64,000 nucleotides of DNA from CADEED01 sp039931065 (GCA_039931065.1 JBDTSP010000006.1:1-64000); one strand, 5' to 3'; numbered from the stretch's first letter, positions 1 to 6,305 are shown. Notes: a model not told the origin generated them from the sequence alone. Numbers and translations: made by a program.

Positions 1-4
1 GTGA

Positions 5-50
5 CTGTTACCCATGTCCCCGGACTAATCTGTTACCTATCTCCCCGACC
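5..50. repeat. Two imperfect 21-bp repeats, possible IS end
   Basis: Positions 5-25 and 30-50 carry two direct copies that agree at 17 of 21 bases; both begin CTGTTACC and contain a CCCCG block. Multiple short repeats of the form TGTTACCNATGTC are typical of the ends of IS21- or IS481-type elements. No matching transposase lies in the window, so this is either a decayed end or the edge of an element that continues to the left. Confidence 0.4.
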
Positions 51-391
51 GCTCAATGTCGATCCTCGACGAAGCCGTTTAAGTCCCTTGCCACTAAGCT
101 CTCTGGCGGATGCCCCACTTCCGTGACACCGGATCGAAGGGCGCTCGCCGAAGTTGAGGCCGAGAATGCCTCCACCTACCCAGCGGCGCAACGACGCTTA
201 CCTTAACCCTTTGATCGAGCTGCCCGCGGCCTGCACCGGACTTGCGATTTATCTCGACGGCTCGCTCGAGCGACGCATCCGAGCTGCTGACTTTGCCGGT
301 GAATTCGGTGCGCCACCGCAACCCCCGCGCGCCGCGATAACGAAGGGTTGGAGCTGGCGACAATCTCGAAGCCAAAGAAGAGATTTGTGCG
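51..391. other. About 340 bases without a recognisable gene
   Basis: No frame here gives a protein I recognise. If the core site at 392-398 is the start of a fourth integron cassette read leftward, this stretch would be its body. A 93-codon minus-strand frame (94-375, TTG start) begins 17 bases inside that boundary, but its composition looks like non-coding high-GC sequence, so I do not call it a gene. Confidence 0.4.
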
Positions 392-403
392 GTCTAACGA
401 ATG
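392..403 (-). other. Detached half of an interrupted attC site
   Basis: GTCTAAC (392-398) fits the RYYYAAC integron core site and is followed by GAATG. Intact attC sites at 2161 and 2594 read CTAACGATTG and CTAACGGTTG at the same place. The rest of the site, starting GAGCTGAGCGG, resumes at 1805, directly after the right end of the IS110-family element. The simplest reading is one attC cut in two by the insertion. Confidence 0.5.
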
Positions 404-494
404 TAAGGGACTTCCCCGTCCCGAAGGGGCACGTGAGTGCCAAGATTGAAGTGTGTGTGCATTTCCAATCACCGAACGAAAAGGGGAAGTCGAC

Positions 495-1496
495 ATGAAC
501 GTTACTACTGTGGGAATCGATTTGGCAAAGAATGTGTTCTCGCTGCACGCGGTAGATGGACAAGGCGTGGTGGTGTTACGTAAGACGGTGACCCGGGCGC
601 GCCTGGCGGCGGTCGTGGCGCAGCTGCCGGCGAGCCTGATCGGGTTGGAGGCCTGCTCCGGGGCGCACGAGTGGGCGCGGCGATTTGCGCAGCACGGCCA
701 CACGGTGAAGCTGATGGCGCCGAAGTTCGTGGCGCCATATCGCAAGAGCGGCAAGAACGACGGCAACGATGCGGAGGCGATCTGCGAGGCGGTGAGCCGG
801 CCCTCGATGCGGTTCGTGCCGGTGAAGAGCGTGGAGCAACAGGCGATGCTGACGCTGCATCGAGTGCGCTTAGGGTTCGTGGAGGAGAGAACCGCGACGA
901 TCAATCGGATCCGCGGACTGCTGGCGGAGTTCGGCGTGGTGTTGCCGCAGCGGGTGGTTGAAGTGCGGCGAAGTGCGGCGGCGACGCTCGATCAGCTCCC
1001 CTCACTCGCCCAGCGCGCGCTGCGCGATCTTCTCGCGCATGTGCGTGTGCTCGATGAACGGATCGCTGAGTACGAACGGGAGCTCGAGCAACACGCGCGT
1101 CGCGACGAACGCGCCAAGCGCATCCAGCAGTTGAGCGGAGTCGGCCCGATCAGCGCCTCGGCGATCGTCGCGAGCGTCTCCGACGCACAGGAGTTCAAGA
1201 ACGGCCGGCAGTTCGCCGCCTGGCTGGGTCTGACACCGAAGCAATACTCCACGGGCGGCAAAACCCGGCTCGGGCGCATCACCGCGCACGGTGATCCGTA
1301 CCTTCGAACATTACTGATCATGGGCGCGCGTTCGATGCTGCAGACGGCACTGAGACGCACCGATCGCCTCGCCCGCTGGGCGCTCAGCGTCAGGGCCCGG
1401 CGCGGCTATCACCGGGCATGTGTGGCCATCGCGGCCAAACACGCTCGAATCATCTGGGCGATGCTGGCGAAGAACGAGTCGCTGCAGCTCGCCTGA
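495..1496 (+). CDS. IS110-family transposase (DEDD recombinase)
   Basis: 333 residues from the ATG at 495, which follows GGGGAAG; a start at 453 would lie inside the element's left flank. The N-terminal DEDD RuvC-like domain shows GIDLAKNVF (about residues 7-15), the Glu in LIGLEAC and the NDGNDAEAI acidic cluster (about residues 92-100). The C-terminal Tnp_20 domain shows SGVGPISASAI, then GGKTRLGRITAHGD with YLRTLL and the Ser/Arg region used for strand cleavage in this family. Known IS110 enzymes are guided by a structured RNA from the element's own flank. The frame is intact, so the element may be active. The transposase resembles those that recognise structured repeats and attC sites, but the subgroup cannot be proved here. 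Confidence 0.93.
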   Translation: MNVTTVGIDLAKNVFSLHAVDGQGVVVLRKTVTRARLAAVVAQLPASLIGLEACSGAHEWARRFAQHGHTVKLMAPKFVAPYRKSGKNDGNDAEAICEAVSRPSMRFVPVKSVEQQAMLTLHRVRLGFVEERTATINRIRGLLAEFGVVLPQRVVEVRRSAAATLDQLPSLAQRALRDLLAHVRVLDERIAEYERELEQHARRDERAKRIQQLSGVGPISASAIVASVSDAQEFKNGRQFAAWLGLTPKQYSTGGKTRLGRITAHGDPYLRTLLIMGARSMLQTALRRTDRLARWALSVRARRGYHRACVAIAAKHARIIWAMLAKNESLQLA

Positions 1497-1590
1497 GGAA
1501 CATCAACCACTACGCTCTAACTTCCCACCCAACGCTGCGTTCCAGGCAACAGGTCAGACCGGCGTCCGCAGAACCTGATCAGCTCACGGG

Positions 1591-1680
1591 CCATCAAAGG
1601 CCGACTAACGATCGAGGGGCGGACGCGCGGCTTACATCCGGGCCAGGGTGTCATCGTCACCCATCAAAGGCCGATTAGAG
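1591..1680. repeat. 70-bp-spaced direct repeat in the IS right flank
   Basis: CCATCAAAGGCCGA occurs at 1591-1604 and again at 1661-1674; over 20 bases (1591-1610 against 1661-1680) 17 agree, exactly 70 bases apart. It lies in the non-coding right flank of the IS110-family element, where IS1111-group elements encode their guide (bridge) RNA. A role in that RNA or in end recognition is inference. Confidence 0.5.
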
Positions 1681-1802
1681 ACTTGCAGTCGGACCTTGAT
1701 GTCGAAGAACGCCGCAGACTGGGATCCACACTCGGAGAAGCAATCTCGCACTAACTAAACAGAGCAGATCCAATCGTCCTTGACAGCGTCGGGGAGTCCT
1801 TA

Positions 1803-1881
1803 GAGAGCTGAGCGGCGCGCGCGCCGACGTTTGAGCTTGGCACTTTATACATCACGCGTCCGCTCCAGCGATTTGTTAGGC
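1803..1881 (-). other. attC of cassette 3, larger part (interrupted)
   Basis: GAGCTGAGCGG (from 1805) through CCGCTCCAGCGATTT to GTTAGGC (1875-1881) is nearly identical to the attC sites at 2161 and 2594. The left core that should read RYYYAAC plus a few bases is missing here and found instead at 392-403, on the other side of the IS. The retained half keeps the extra unpaired G between its two arms (CTGAGCGG against CTGGAGCGG), a normal attC feature. Confidence 0.75.
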
Positions 1882-1923
1882 GGCGGCCCACACTAGTGCG
1901 GCCGCAAGCGTCGGCGCTATCGA

Positions 1924-2157
1924 TCATGCGGCGTCCTCCGGGTCGTCGCCACCCTCAAGCTTTTCACGGGCACGGCGTTCGAACTCTCGAATCTTGTCGC
2001 GTGTGATGTCGAACTGTTTTGTCACCTCAGCCAGTGTCACGTCGGCACCCACCTCGATCCCGAATCGCTGCTTTAATATTTCGCGCTCACGGGGAGTCAA
2101 TCCGTCCAACGTCCGCTTCAATGTGTCCTTTAGTTCTTCGTCGGAGCTCACGCGCAA
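1924..2157 (-). CDS. Lone sigma-70 region 4 protein (cassette 3)
   Basis: 77 residues from a TTG at 2157, ten bases inside the cassette; a GTG at 2151 is an alternative start. Residues about 18-68 match region 4 of primary sigma factors: LTPREREILKQRFGI, then the helix-turn-helix TLAEVTKQFDITRDKIREFE. In RpoD the corresponding recognition helix reads VTRERIRQIE, so the -35-contacting Arg, acidic residue and second Arg are kept (Glu to Asp). Regions 1-3 are absent, so it cannot act as a full sigma factor. It might bind DNA or RNA polymerase, or act as a decoy. The acidic tail (GGDDPEDAA) is its own and not attC-encoded. Family assignment is firm; function is not known. Confidence 0.8.
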   Translation of the reverse strand: MRVSSDEELKDTLKRTLDGLTPREREILKQRFGIEVGADVTLAEVTKQFDITRDKIREFERRAREKLEGGDDPEDAA

Positions 2158-2160
2158 GCC

Positions 2161-2248
2161 GCCTAACGATTGAGCTCAGCGGCGCGCACGACGCGACCTG
2201 AGCTTGGCACTTGATTTTGAACGCGTCCGCTGCAGCGATTTGTTAGAG
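2161..2248 (-). other. attC site of cassette 2
   Basis: 88 bp between GCCTAAC (2161-2167) and GTTAGAG (2242-2248), with paired inner arms GAGCTCAGCGG and CCGCTGCAGC. The outer flank GTTAGAGGACCC matches the first bases of cassette 2 on the minus strand (2600 leftward), as expected for a site created when that cassette was circular. Confidence 0.9.
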
Positions 2249-2586
2249 GACCCATCGAGCTGCCGACGCTGATCGCAGTAGGCGTCGTACTCGAGCAGCA
2301 AGGTCGATCGATAGTCTGCGGGAAGCCTAGTCCAGTGCTTGCCGGTCAAGGCACCGGCAAGGGCCCACAGCAGATTGAGAGTTACCTTGGGCTCCACTGC
2401 CTTCGCGGCGATGAAGGCGGCGAGCGGACCTACCTTGTCCAGTTGGGCGCGAGTCGCGATGCCCGCGGCGCTTAGGACGCGCAACGAAAATGGGCCAAGT
2501 CCGTAAAAGTCTCCTTGCGCCGACGCCGAACGCGTGGAGTTCTTAACACGTTGAGTCGGGCGCTCATCGGACTTTGCGTTGCCCAC
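2176..2586 (-). CDS. TfoX C-terminal-domain protein (cassette 2)
   Basis: 136 residues from the ATG at 2586. Residues about 27-105 match the TfoX/Sxy C-terminal domain: LGPFSLRVLSAAGIATRAQL, then VTLNLLWALAGALTGKHW and LLLEYD. TfoX proteins activate competence genes in Haemophilus, Vibrio and E. coli, where an N-terminal domain precedes this one; stand-alone C-terminal versions are common and poorly understood. The first 25 residues are basic and unrelated. From about residue 113 the frame runs through the cassette's own attC, giving the tail NKSLQRTRSK and further basic residues. Whether this tail matters is unknown. The cassette is second from attI, so it should be transcribed if Pc is active. 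Confidence 0.85.
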   Translation of the reverse strand: MGNAKSDERPTQRVKNSTRSASAQGDFYGLGPFSLRVLSAAGIATRAQLDKVGPLAAFIAAKAVEPKVTLNLLWALAGALTGKHWTRLPADYRSTLLLEYDAYCDQRRQLDGSSNKSLQRTRSKSSAKLRSRRARR

Positions 2587-2593
2587 GAGGGTC

Positions 2594-2681
2594 CTCTAAC
2601 GGTTGAGCTGAGCGGCGCGCGCGCCGACGTATGAGCTTGGCACTTTATCTTGCACGCGTCCGCTCCAGCGATTTGTTAGAG
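2594..2681 (-). other. attC site of cassette 1
   Basis: 88 bp bounded by CTCTAAC (2594-2600) and GTTAGAG (2675-2681), a perfect outer inverted repeat. The inner arms CTGAGCGG and CCGCTCCAG pair with one extra G, as in canonical attC sites. The flank GTTAGAGCGCACG (from 2675) equals the first 13 bases of cassette 1 read from 3065 on the minus strand. Confidence 0.92.
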
Positions 2682-3043
2682 CGCACGCGCTTGAAGAACT
2701 CGGCGCACTTTCCTCCCTGAATGTAGTACGAGTTCGGTGAGTCGAAGAAGATGTGCTGCACCGTCTCATTGTCTCCGTCCTTAAAAAGAAGGACTAGCTG
2801 TGGGAAAACGGGGCCCTGCCGCGACCAAAGAATGCGGTACGGCGAGGTCCACGTACGCCCCTCGAACTTCGAAATGTGTCGAGTTTGAGTGAAGCGAACC
2901 ACCATCTTTCCAAAGATGGCCTCGAACTTCTTGCGGCGAGCATTGGCAAGGCGTTTTGGATAAACCCACTGAGCCGTGGTGCGCTTGCGGTCGGAGCGCC
3001 AAGTGCCAAGGAGGAGACCAGCAGCGGACTTGTGGCGAGGCAT
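2645..3043 (-). CDS. Conserved-looking protein of unknown function (cassette 1)
   Basis: 132 residues from the ATG at 3043. A longer frame up to 3121 would start outside the cassette, in attI. The protein opens with LLGTWRSD and closes with GGKCAEFFKRV. This beta-rich pattern resembles small lipocalin-like proteins frequent in cassettes and soil bacteria, but I cannot name the family. Key visible features are a basic stretch (residues about 30-40), FGKMVVRFTQ and the aromatic segment FFDSPNSYYIQGG. No signal peptide or membrane segment is seen. The last dozen residues, NKSLERTRAR, are encoded by attC. It is the cassette nearest attI and therefore the most recently acquired. Confidence 0.65.
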   Translation of the reverse strand: MPRHKSAAGLLLGTWRSDRKRTTAQWVYPKRLANARRKKFEAIFGKMVVRFTQTRHISKFEGRTWTSPYRILWSRQGPVFPQLVLLFKDGDNETVQHIFFDSPNSYYIQGGKCAEFFKRVRSNKSLERTRAR

Positions 3044-3057
3044 AACGAAGTACGTGC

Positions 3058-3199
3058 GCTCTAACTGTAAGTAGACCGCAGAAATGCGGCAATACAAAAC
3101 CGCGAAAGTGCGGCATAACACTGGCGAGAGCGCGTAACCATCTGATTCGACTTCACCATGCGCGGTCTAACCAGTCAATCGCCGGAAGTGCATACCCGC
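3058..3199. other. attI recombination site and integrase leader
   Basis: The cassette junction is GTTAGAGC on the minus strand (3065 down to 3058). On the intI side lie two near-repeats, each able to form a small hairpin: CCGCA-GAAA-TGCGG (3076-3089) and CCGC-GAAAGT-GCGG (3100-3113). Paired direct repeats next to the core are a known attI feature used as accessory integrase-binding sites. The right limit of attI is not defined by the sequence. Confidence 0.6.
3150..3178 (-). promoter_or_regulatory. Candidate cassette promoter Pc
   Basis: On the minus strand TTGACT (3178-3173) is followed after 17 bases by TGAAGT (3155-3150), pointing into the array. The -35 is good and the -10 is poor. The position just inside the integrase leader is where a Pc would be expected. 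This is a weak prediction. Confidence 0.3.
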
Positions 3200-4189
3200 A
3201 TGGATCCTCCTCGCCTGATGGACCAAGTCCGACAAGCAATCCGGCTGCGTCGCCTCCGCCACCGCACCGAGCAGGCTTATGTCGATTGGATCAAGCGCTT
3301 CATTCTATTCCATGACAAACGCCATCCATCGAGCATGGGAGGCCCCGAAGTAGAGCGCTTTTTGAGTTACCTCGCCCAACACCGCAATGTCGCAGCCGCC
3401 ACTCAGGCGCAGGCGCTCTCCGCGCTCCTCTTTCTATACAAACGCGTACTAAATGTGGATTTGCCCTGGCTGGACAGTGTGGTACGAGCGAAACGCCCCA
3501 AGCGCCTGCCGACTGTCCTCACGCAAAAGGAAACCCATCGCGTCATCGCAAATCTCAAGGGCGCGTACTGGCTGATCGGCGGATTGCTCTACGGTGGTGG
3601 ACTGCGCCTCACGGAAGCCCTGCGCCTTCGTACCAAGGATCTCGAATTCGACAGGCTTCGTCTCGTCGTTCGCGACGGGAAAGGAGCTAAAGACCGGGTC
3701 ACCTTGCTGCCCGCGAGCCTGGTCAACCCACTACGCTCGCATCTCTCGACGGTCCGGCAACTGCATTCCCAGGCCATCGAGCGCGGGTACGGTGGCGTCG
3801 AATTACCCGACGCGTTGGGCCGCAAATACCCGCGCGCACATCTCGACTGGGCCTGGCAATACGTCTTCCCGGCCGCAACCGCAAGCGTCGATCCGCGCTG
3901 TAGCGTGCGACGACGCCATCACATCAACGAAGACAGCGTGCAACGCAACGTGCGCAACGCCGCGCGCGCCGCCGGCATCGAAAAGCCGGTCTCGCCGCAC
4001 ACCTTCCGTCACAGCTTCGCCACGCACCTGCTAGAGAACGGATACGACATCCGCACGGTGCAGGAGCTCATGGGCCACAAGGATGTGACGACGACGCAGA
4101 TCTACACGCACGTAATGGCGGAGGGAACGTCGCTGGTCCGAAGCCCGTTCGACAACGCAGACTTTGGACGATCGCCAACGGACGACTAA
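3200..4189 (+). CDS. intI: Integron integrase (IntI-type tyrosine recombinase)
   Basis: 329 residues from the ATG at 3200; the upstream in-frame ATG at 3158 lies within attI and gives a tail not seen in the family. The N-terminal SAM-like domain reads PPRLMDQVRQAIRLRRLRHR with RFILFHDKRHP, as in other IntI proteins. The catalytic domain shows the Arg in GLRLTEALRLR, HTFRHSFATHLL (His and Arg), LMGHKDVTTTQIY with the His and the nucleophilic Tyr. The IntI-specific extra segment is present between them (ELPDALGRKYP, then AHLDWAWQYVFPA), which separates it from XerC/XerD. The frame is intact, so it is likely active on the attC sites to its left. Its stop codon overlaps that of convergent eno by four bases. 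It probably belongs to the environmental chromosomal integron integrases. Confidence 0.95.
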   Translation: MDPPRLMDQVRQAIRLRRLRHRTEQAYVDWIKRFILFHDKRHPSSMGGPEVERFLSYLAQHRNVAAATQAQALSALLFLYKRVLNVDLPWLDSVVRAKRPKRLPTVLTQKETHRVIANLKGAYWLIGGLLYGGGLRLTEALRLRTKDLEFDRLRLVVRDGKGAKDRVTLLPASLVNPLRSHLSTVRQLHSQAIERGYGGVELPDALGRKYPRAHLDWAWQYVFPAATASVDPRCSVRRRHHINEDSVQRNVRNAARAAGIEKPVSPHTFRHSFATHLLENGYDIRTVQELMGHKDVTTTQIYTHVMAEGTSLVRSPFDNADFGRSPTDD

Positions 4190-5469
4190 ATCTTGACCGG
4201 GAACGCCTCCTTGCCCGCGTACTTCACCTTGCCACCCAGCTCGCCCTCGATGCGCAGCAACTGGTTGTACTTCGCGATGCGATCCGAACGCGACATCGAC
4301 CCCGTCTTGATCTGGCTCGCGGACGTGGCTACTGCGATGTCCGCAATCGTTGCGTCTTCCGTCTCACCGGACCGATGCGACACGACCGACGAATACCCGG
4401 CATCCGTAGCCATCTTGATCGCCGCCAATGTCTCAGTCAGCGTGCCGATCTGGTTCACCTTGATCAAAATGGAATTGGCGATCTTCTTGTCGATGCCTTC
4501 CTTCAGGATCTTCGTGTTCGTGACGAAAAGATCGTCACCCACGAGCTGCAAGTCTTTGCCCAACGCTTTCGTGAGCGTCGCCCAGCCGTCCCAGTCCTGC
4601 TCGGCCATGCCGTCTTCGATACTGATGATCGGGTATTTGGCCGCGAGCTTGGCGAAATACTTCACGAACTGATCCGAGGTGAATTTACGGCCTTCGCCGT
4701 GCAGATCGTACTTGCCCTTCTTGTAGAACTCCGAAGCCGCGACATCCATGCCGAGATAGATCTGCTTGCCGAGTTTGTACCCGGCCTTCTCGACAGCCTG
4801 GATGATGACCTTGATGCCGGCTTCATTCGACGACAGGTTTGGCGCAAAGCCGCCTTCATCGCCGACCGCAGTCGTGAGCTTCTTGGCCTTGAGAATTCCC
4901 TTGAGCGTGTGGAAGATCTCGGCCCCGTAACGCAGCGCTTCGCTAAACGAAGGCGCGCCAACGGGGATGATCATGAATTCCTGCACGTCGAGCGAATTGT
5001 CTGCATGCGCACCGCCGTTGATGACGTTCATCATCGGCACGGGCATCACGGGCTCACGGCCCTTCGCCAGATAGCGCCACAGCGACTGCTTGGAATCCGC
5101 AGCGGCCGCTTTCGCATTGGCCAACGAAATGGCGAGCAAAGAATTCGCGCCAAGGTTGCCTTTGTTGTCGGTGCCGTCGAGCTCGATCATGATCTGATCG
5201 ATCCCTTCCTGGTCTGCGGTGTCCTTGCCTAACAACGCGGCTTTGAGCACGGTGTTGACGTTCTTGACGGCCTTGCGCACGCCCTTGCCGCCGTAACGCT
5301 TCTTGTCGCCATCTCGCAGCTCGACCGCTTCGCGCGTGCCGGTGGACGCGCCCGAAGGCACTGCCGCGCGACCCATCACGCCGGAATCCAGAATCACATC
5401 GGCTTCAACCGTGGGATTGCCGCGTGAATCGATTACCTCGCGGCCGACGATTTCAACGATACGACTCAT
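4186..5469 (-). CDS. eno: Enolase
   Basis: 427 residues, full length. Enolase interconverts 2-phosphoglycerate and phosphoenolpyruvate in glycolysis and is also a degradosome partner in related bacteria. Visible signatures are EIVGREVIDSRGNPTVE at the N-terminus, the flexible-loop GASTGTREAVELRDGD, the metal and catalytic region EFMIIPVGAPSF, GDDLFVTN, LIKVNQIGTLTET and the C-terminal SHRSGETEDATIADIAVA. The start codon overlaps the kdsA stop (ATGA), so the two are translationally coupled. In many gammaproteobacteria ftsB follows eno; here the convergent integrase gene follows with overlapping stop codons. Confidence 0.98.
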   Translation of the reverse strand: MSRIVEIVGREVIDSRGNPTVEADVILDSGVMGRAAVPSGASTGTREAVELRDGDKKRYGGKGVRKAVKNVNTVLKAALLGKDTADQEGIDQIMIELDGTDNKGNLGANSLLAISLANAKAAAADSKQSLWRYLAKGREPVMPVPMMNVINGGAHADNSLDVQEFMIIPVGAPSFSEALRYGAEIFHTLKGILKAKKLTTAVGDEGGFAPNLSSNEAGIKVIIQAVEKAGYKLGKQIYLGMDVAASEFYKKGKYDLHGEGRKFTSDQFVKYFAKLAAKYPIISIEDGMAEQDWDGWATLTKALGKDLQLVGDDLFVTNTKILKEGIDKKIANSILIKVNQIGTLTETLAAIKMATDAGYSSVVSHRSGETEDATIADIAVATSASQIKTGSMSRSDRIAKYNQLLRIEGELGGKVKYAGKEAFPVKI

Positions 5470-6305
5470 AAAAGCGATTCCTCGAAGGGTTGTTGTTTGA
5501 CTGCGCTGTCGAGCGCCTTTAGCGTCGTCAGCAAATGTTCCATGCGCGCAAGCGGCCAGGCGTTGGGCCCGTCACTCAGCGCCTTGGCGGGATCCGGATG
5601 CGTTTCCATGAACACGCCGGCGATGCCGGCTGCGACCGCGGCACGCGCCAGCACCGGGATGTGTTCGCGTTGTCCGCCGGAGCTCGATCCCTGTCCGCCC
5701 GGTAGTTGGACGGAATGCGTGGCATCGAACACCACGGGCGCCCCGGTCGCTCGCATGATCGCGAGCGAACGCATGTCGCTCACGAGATTGTTGTAGCCGA
5801 ACGAAAAGCCGCGCTCGCACACCATGATCTGTTGATTGCCGGTGGAGCGCGCCTTGTCGACGACGTTCTGCATTTCCCAGGGCGACAGAAACTGCCCCTT
5901 CTTGATGTTCACGGGTTTGCCCTGCGAACACACGGCGACGATGAAATTGGTCTGGCGGCACAGGAACGCGGGCGTCTGCATCACGTCGACGACGCTCGCG
6001 ACTTCGGCGAACGGTGTGTCTTCATGCACGTCGGTGAGCACGGGCACGCCGATTTTGTCCTTGACGCCTTGCAGCACCTTGAGGCCGGCATCGATGCCGG
6101 GCCCGCGGAAACTCTTGGTCGATGAGCGATTGGCCTTGTCGTACGAGGCCTTGAAGATGAACGGCACGCCGAGGCGGGTCGTGATCTCTTTCAGCGTGCC
6201 GGCGATCTGCTGCGTGAGGGTGTCACCCTCGATCACGCAGGGGCCGGCGATGAGAAACATCGGCCGGTCGATTCCGACCTGGAAATTGGCGAGTAACACG
6301 GGCAC
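5466..6305 (-). CDS. kdsA: 3-deoxy-8-phosphooctulonate synthase (metal-dependent type)
   Basis: 279 residues from a GTG at 6305. It condenses phosphoenolpyruvate with arabinose 5-phosphate to make KDO 8-phosphate for the LPS inner core. Diagnostic segments are FKASYDKANRSS, FRGPGIDAGL, TDVHE, PAFLCRQT, NIKKGQFLSPWEM and the C-terminal ETHPDPAKALSDGPN. Cys23 in IAGPCVIE stands where E. coli KdsA has Asn (GGMNVLE); Cys at this place marks the metal-dependent class. It forms an operon with eno (four-base overlap). Its usual upstream partner pyrG lies 7 kb away across an inserted glycan-use cluster. Confidence 0.97.
   Translation of the reverse strand: MPVLLANFQVGIDRPMFLIAGPCVIEGDTLTQQIAGTLKEITTRLGVPFIFKASYDKANRSSTKSFRGPGIDAGLKVLQGVKDKIGVPVLTDVHEDTPFAEVASVVDVMQTPAFLCRQTNFIVAVCSQGKPVNIKKGQFLSPWEMQNVVDKARSTGNQQIMVCERGFSFGYNNLVSDMRSLAIMRATGAPVVFDATHSVQLPGGQGSSSGGQREHIPVLARAAVAAGIAGVFMETHPDPAKALSDGPNAWPLARMEHLLTTLKALDSAVKQQPFEESLL

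Larger units (their letters stand above)
404..1802 (+). mobile_element. IS110-family insertion sequence, about 1.4 kb, inserted in an attC site
   Basis: The element holds one transposase gene (495-1496), a short left flank (91 bases) and a long right flank (about 306 bases). The end sequences form an imperfect inverted repeat. TAAGGGACTTCCCCGTC at 404-420 aligns with the reverse complement of 1788-1802, TAAGGACTCCCCGAC, with 14 matches, one mismatch and two single-base gaps. Outside the ends lie the two halves of an integron attC site. Elements of the IS1111-attC group (IS110 family) are known to target attC sites, and the long right flank fits the IS1111 layout. Exact end bases are uncertain by a few positions. 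Confidence 0.6.
392..4189. mobile_element. Chromosomal integron: intI, attI and cassette array
   Basis: The platform has the classic layout: integrase gene reading right (3200-4189), attI at its 5' side, and cassettes extending left and transcribed away from it on the minus strand. Three cassettes are complete: 2601-3065, 2168-2600 and the one that begins at 2167. Each starts with GTTRRRY and ends in an 85-88 bp palindromic attC. Each cassette's first bases match the outer flank of its own attC beyond the core: GTTAGAGCGCACG for the first, GTTAGAGGACCC for the second, GTTAGGCGGC for the third. This self-match is the signature of real cassettes. The array is short and damaged at its far end by an IS. 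Confidence 0.9.

Noticed and set aside
1514..1521. GCTCTAAC just after the transposase stop, identical to an integron core site
   Set aside because: No partner core or inner arms lie nearby, so it is not a usable attC; it may be chance or part of the IS end.
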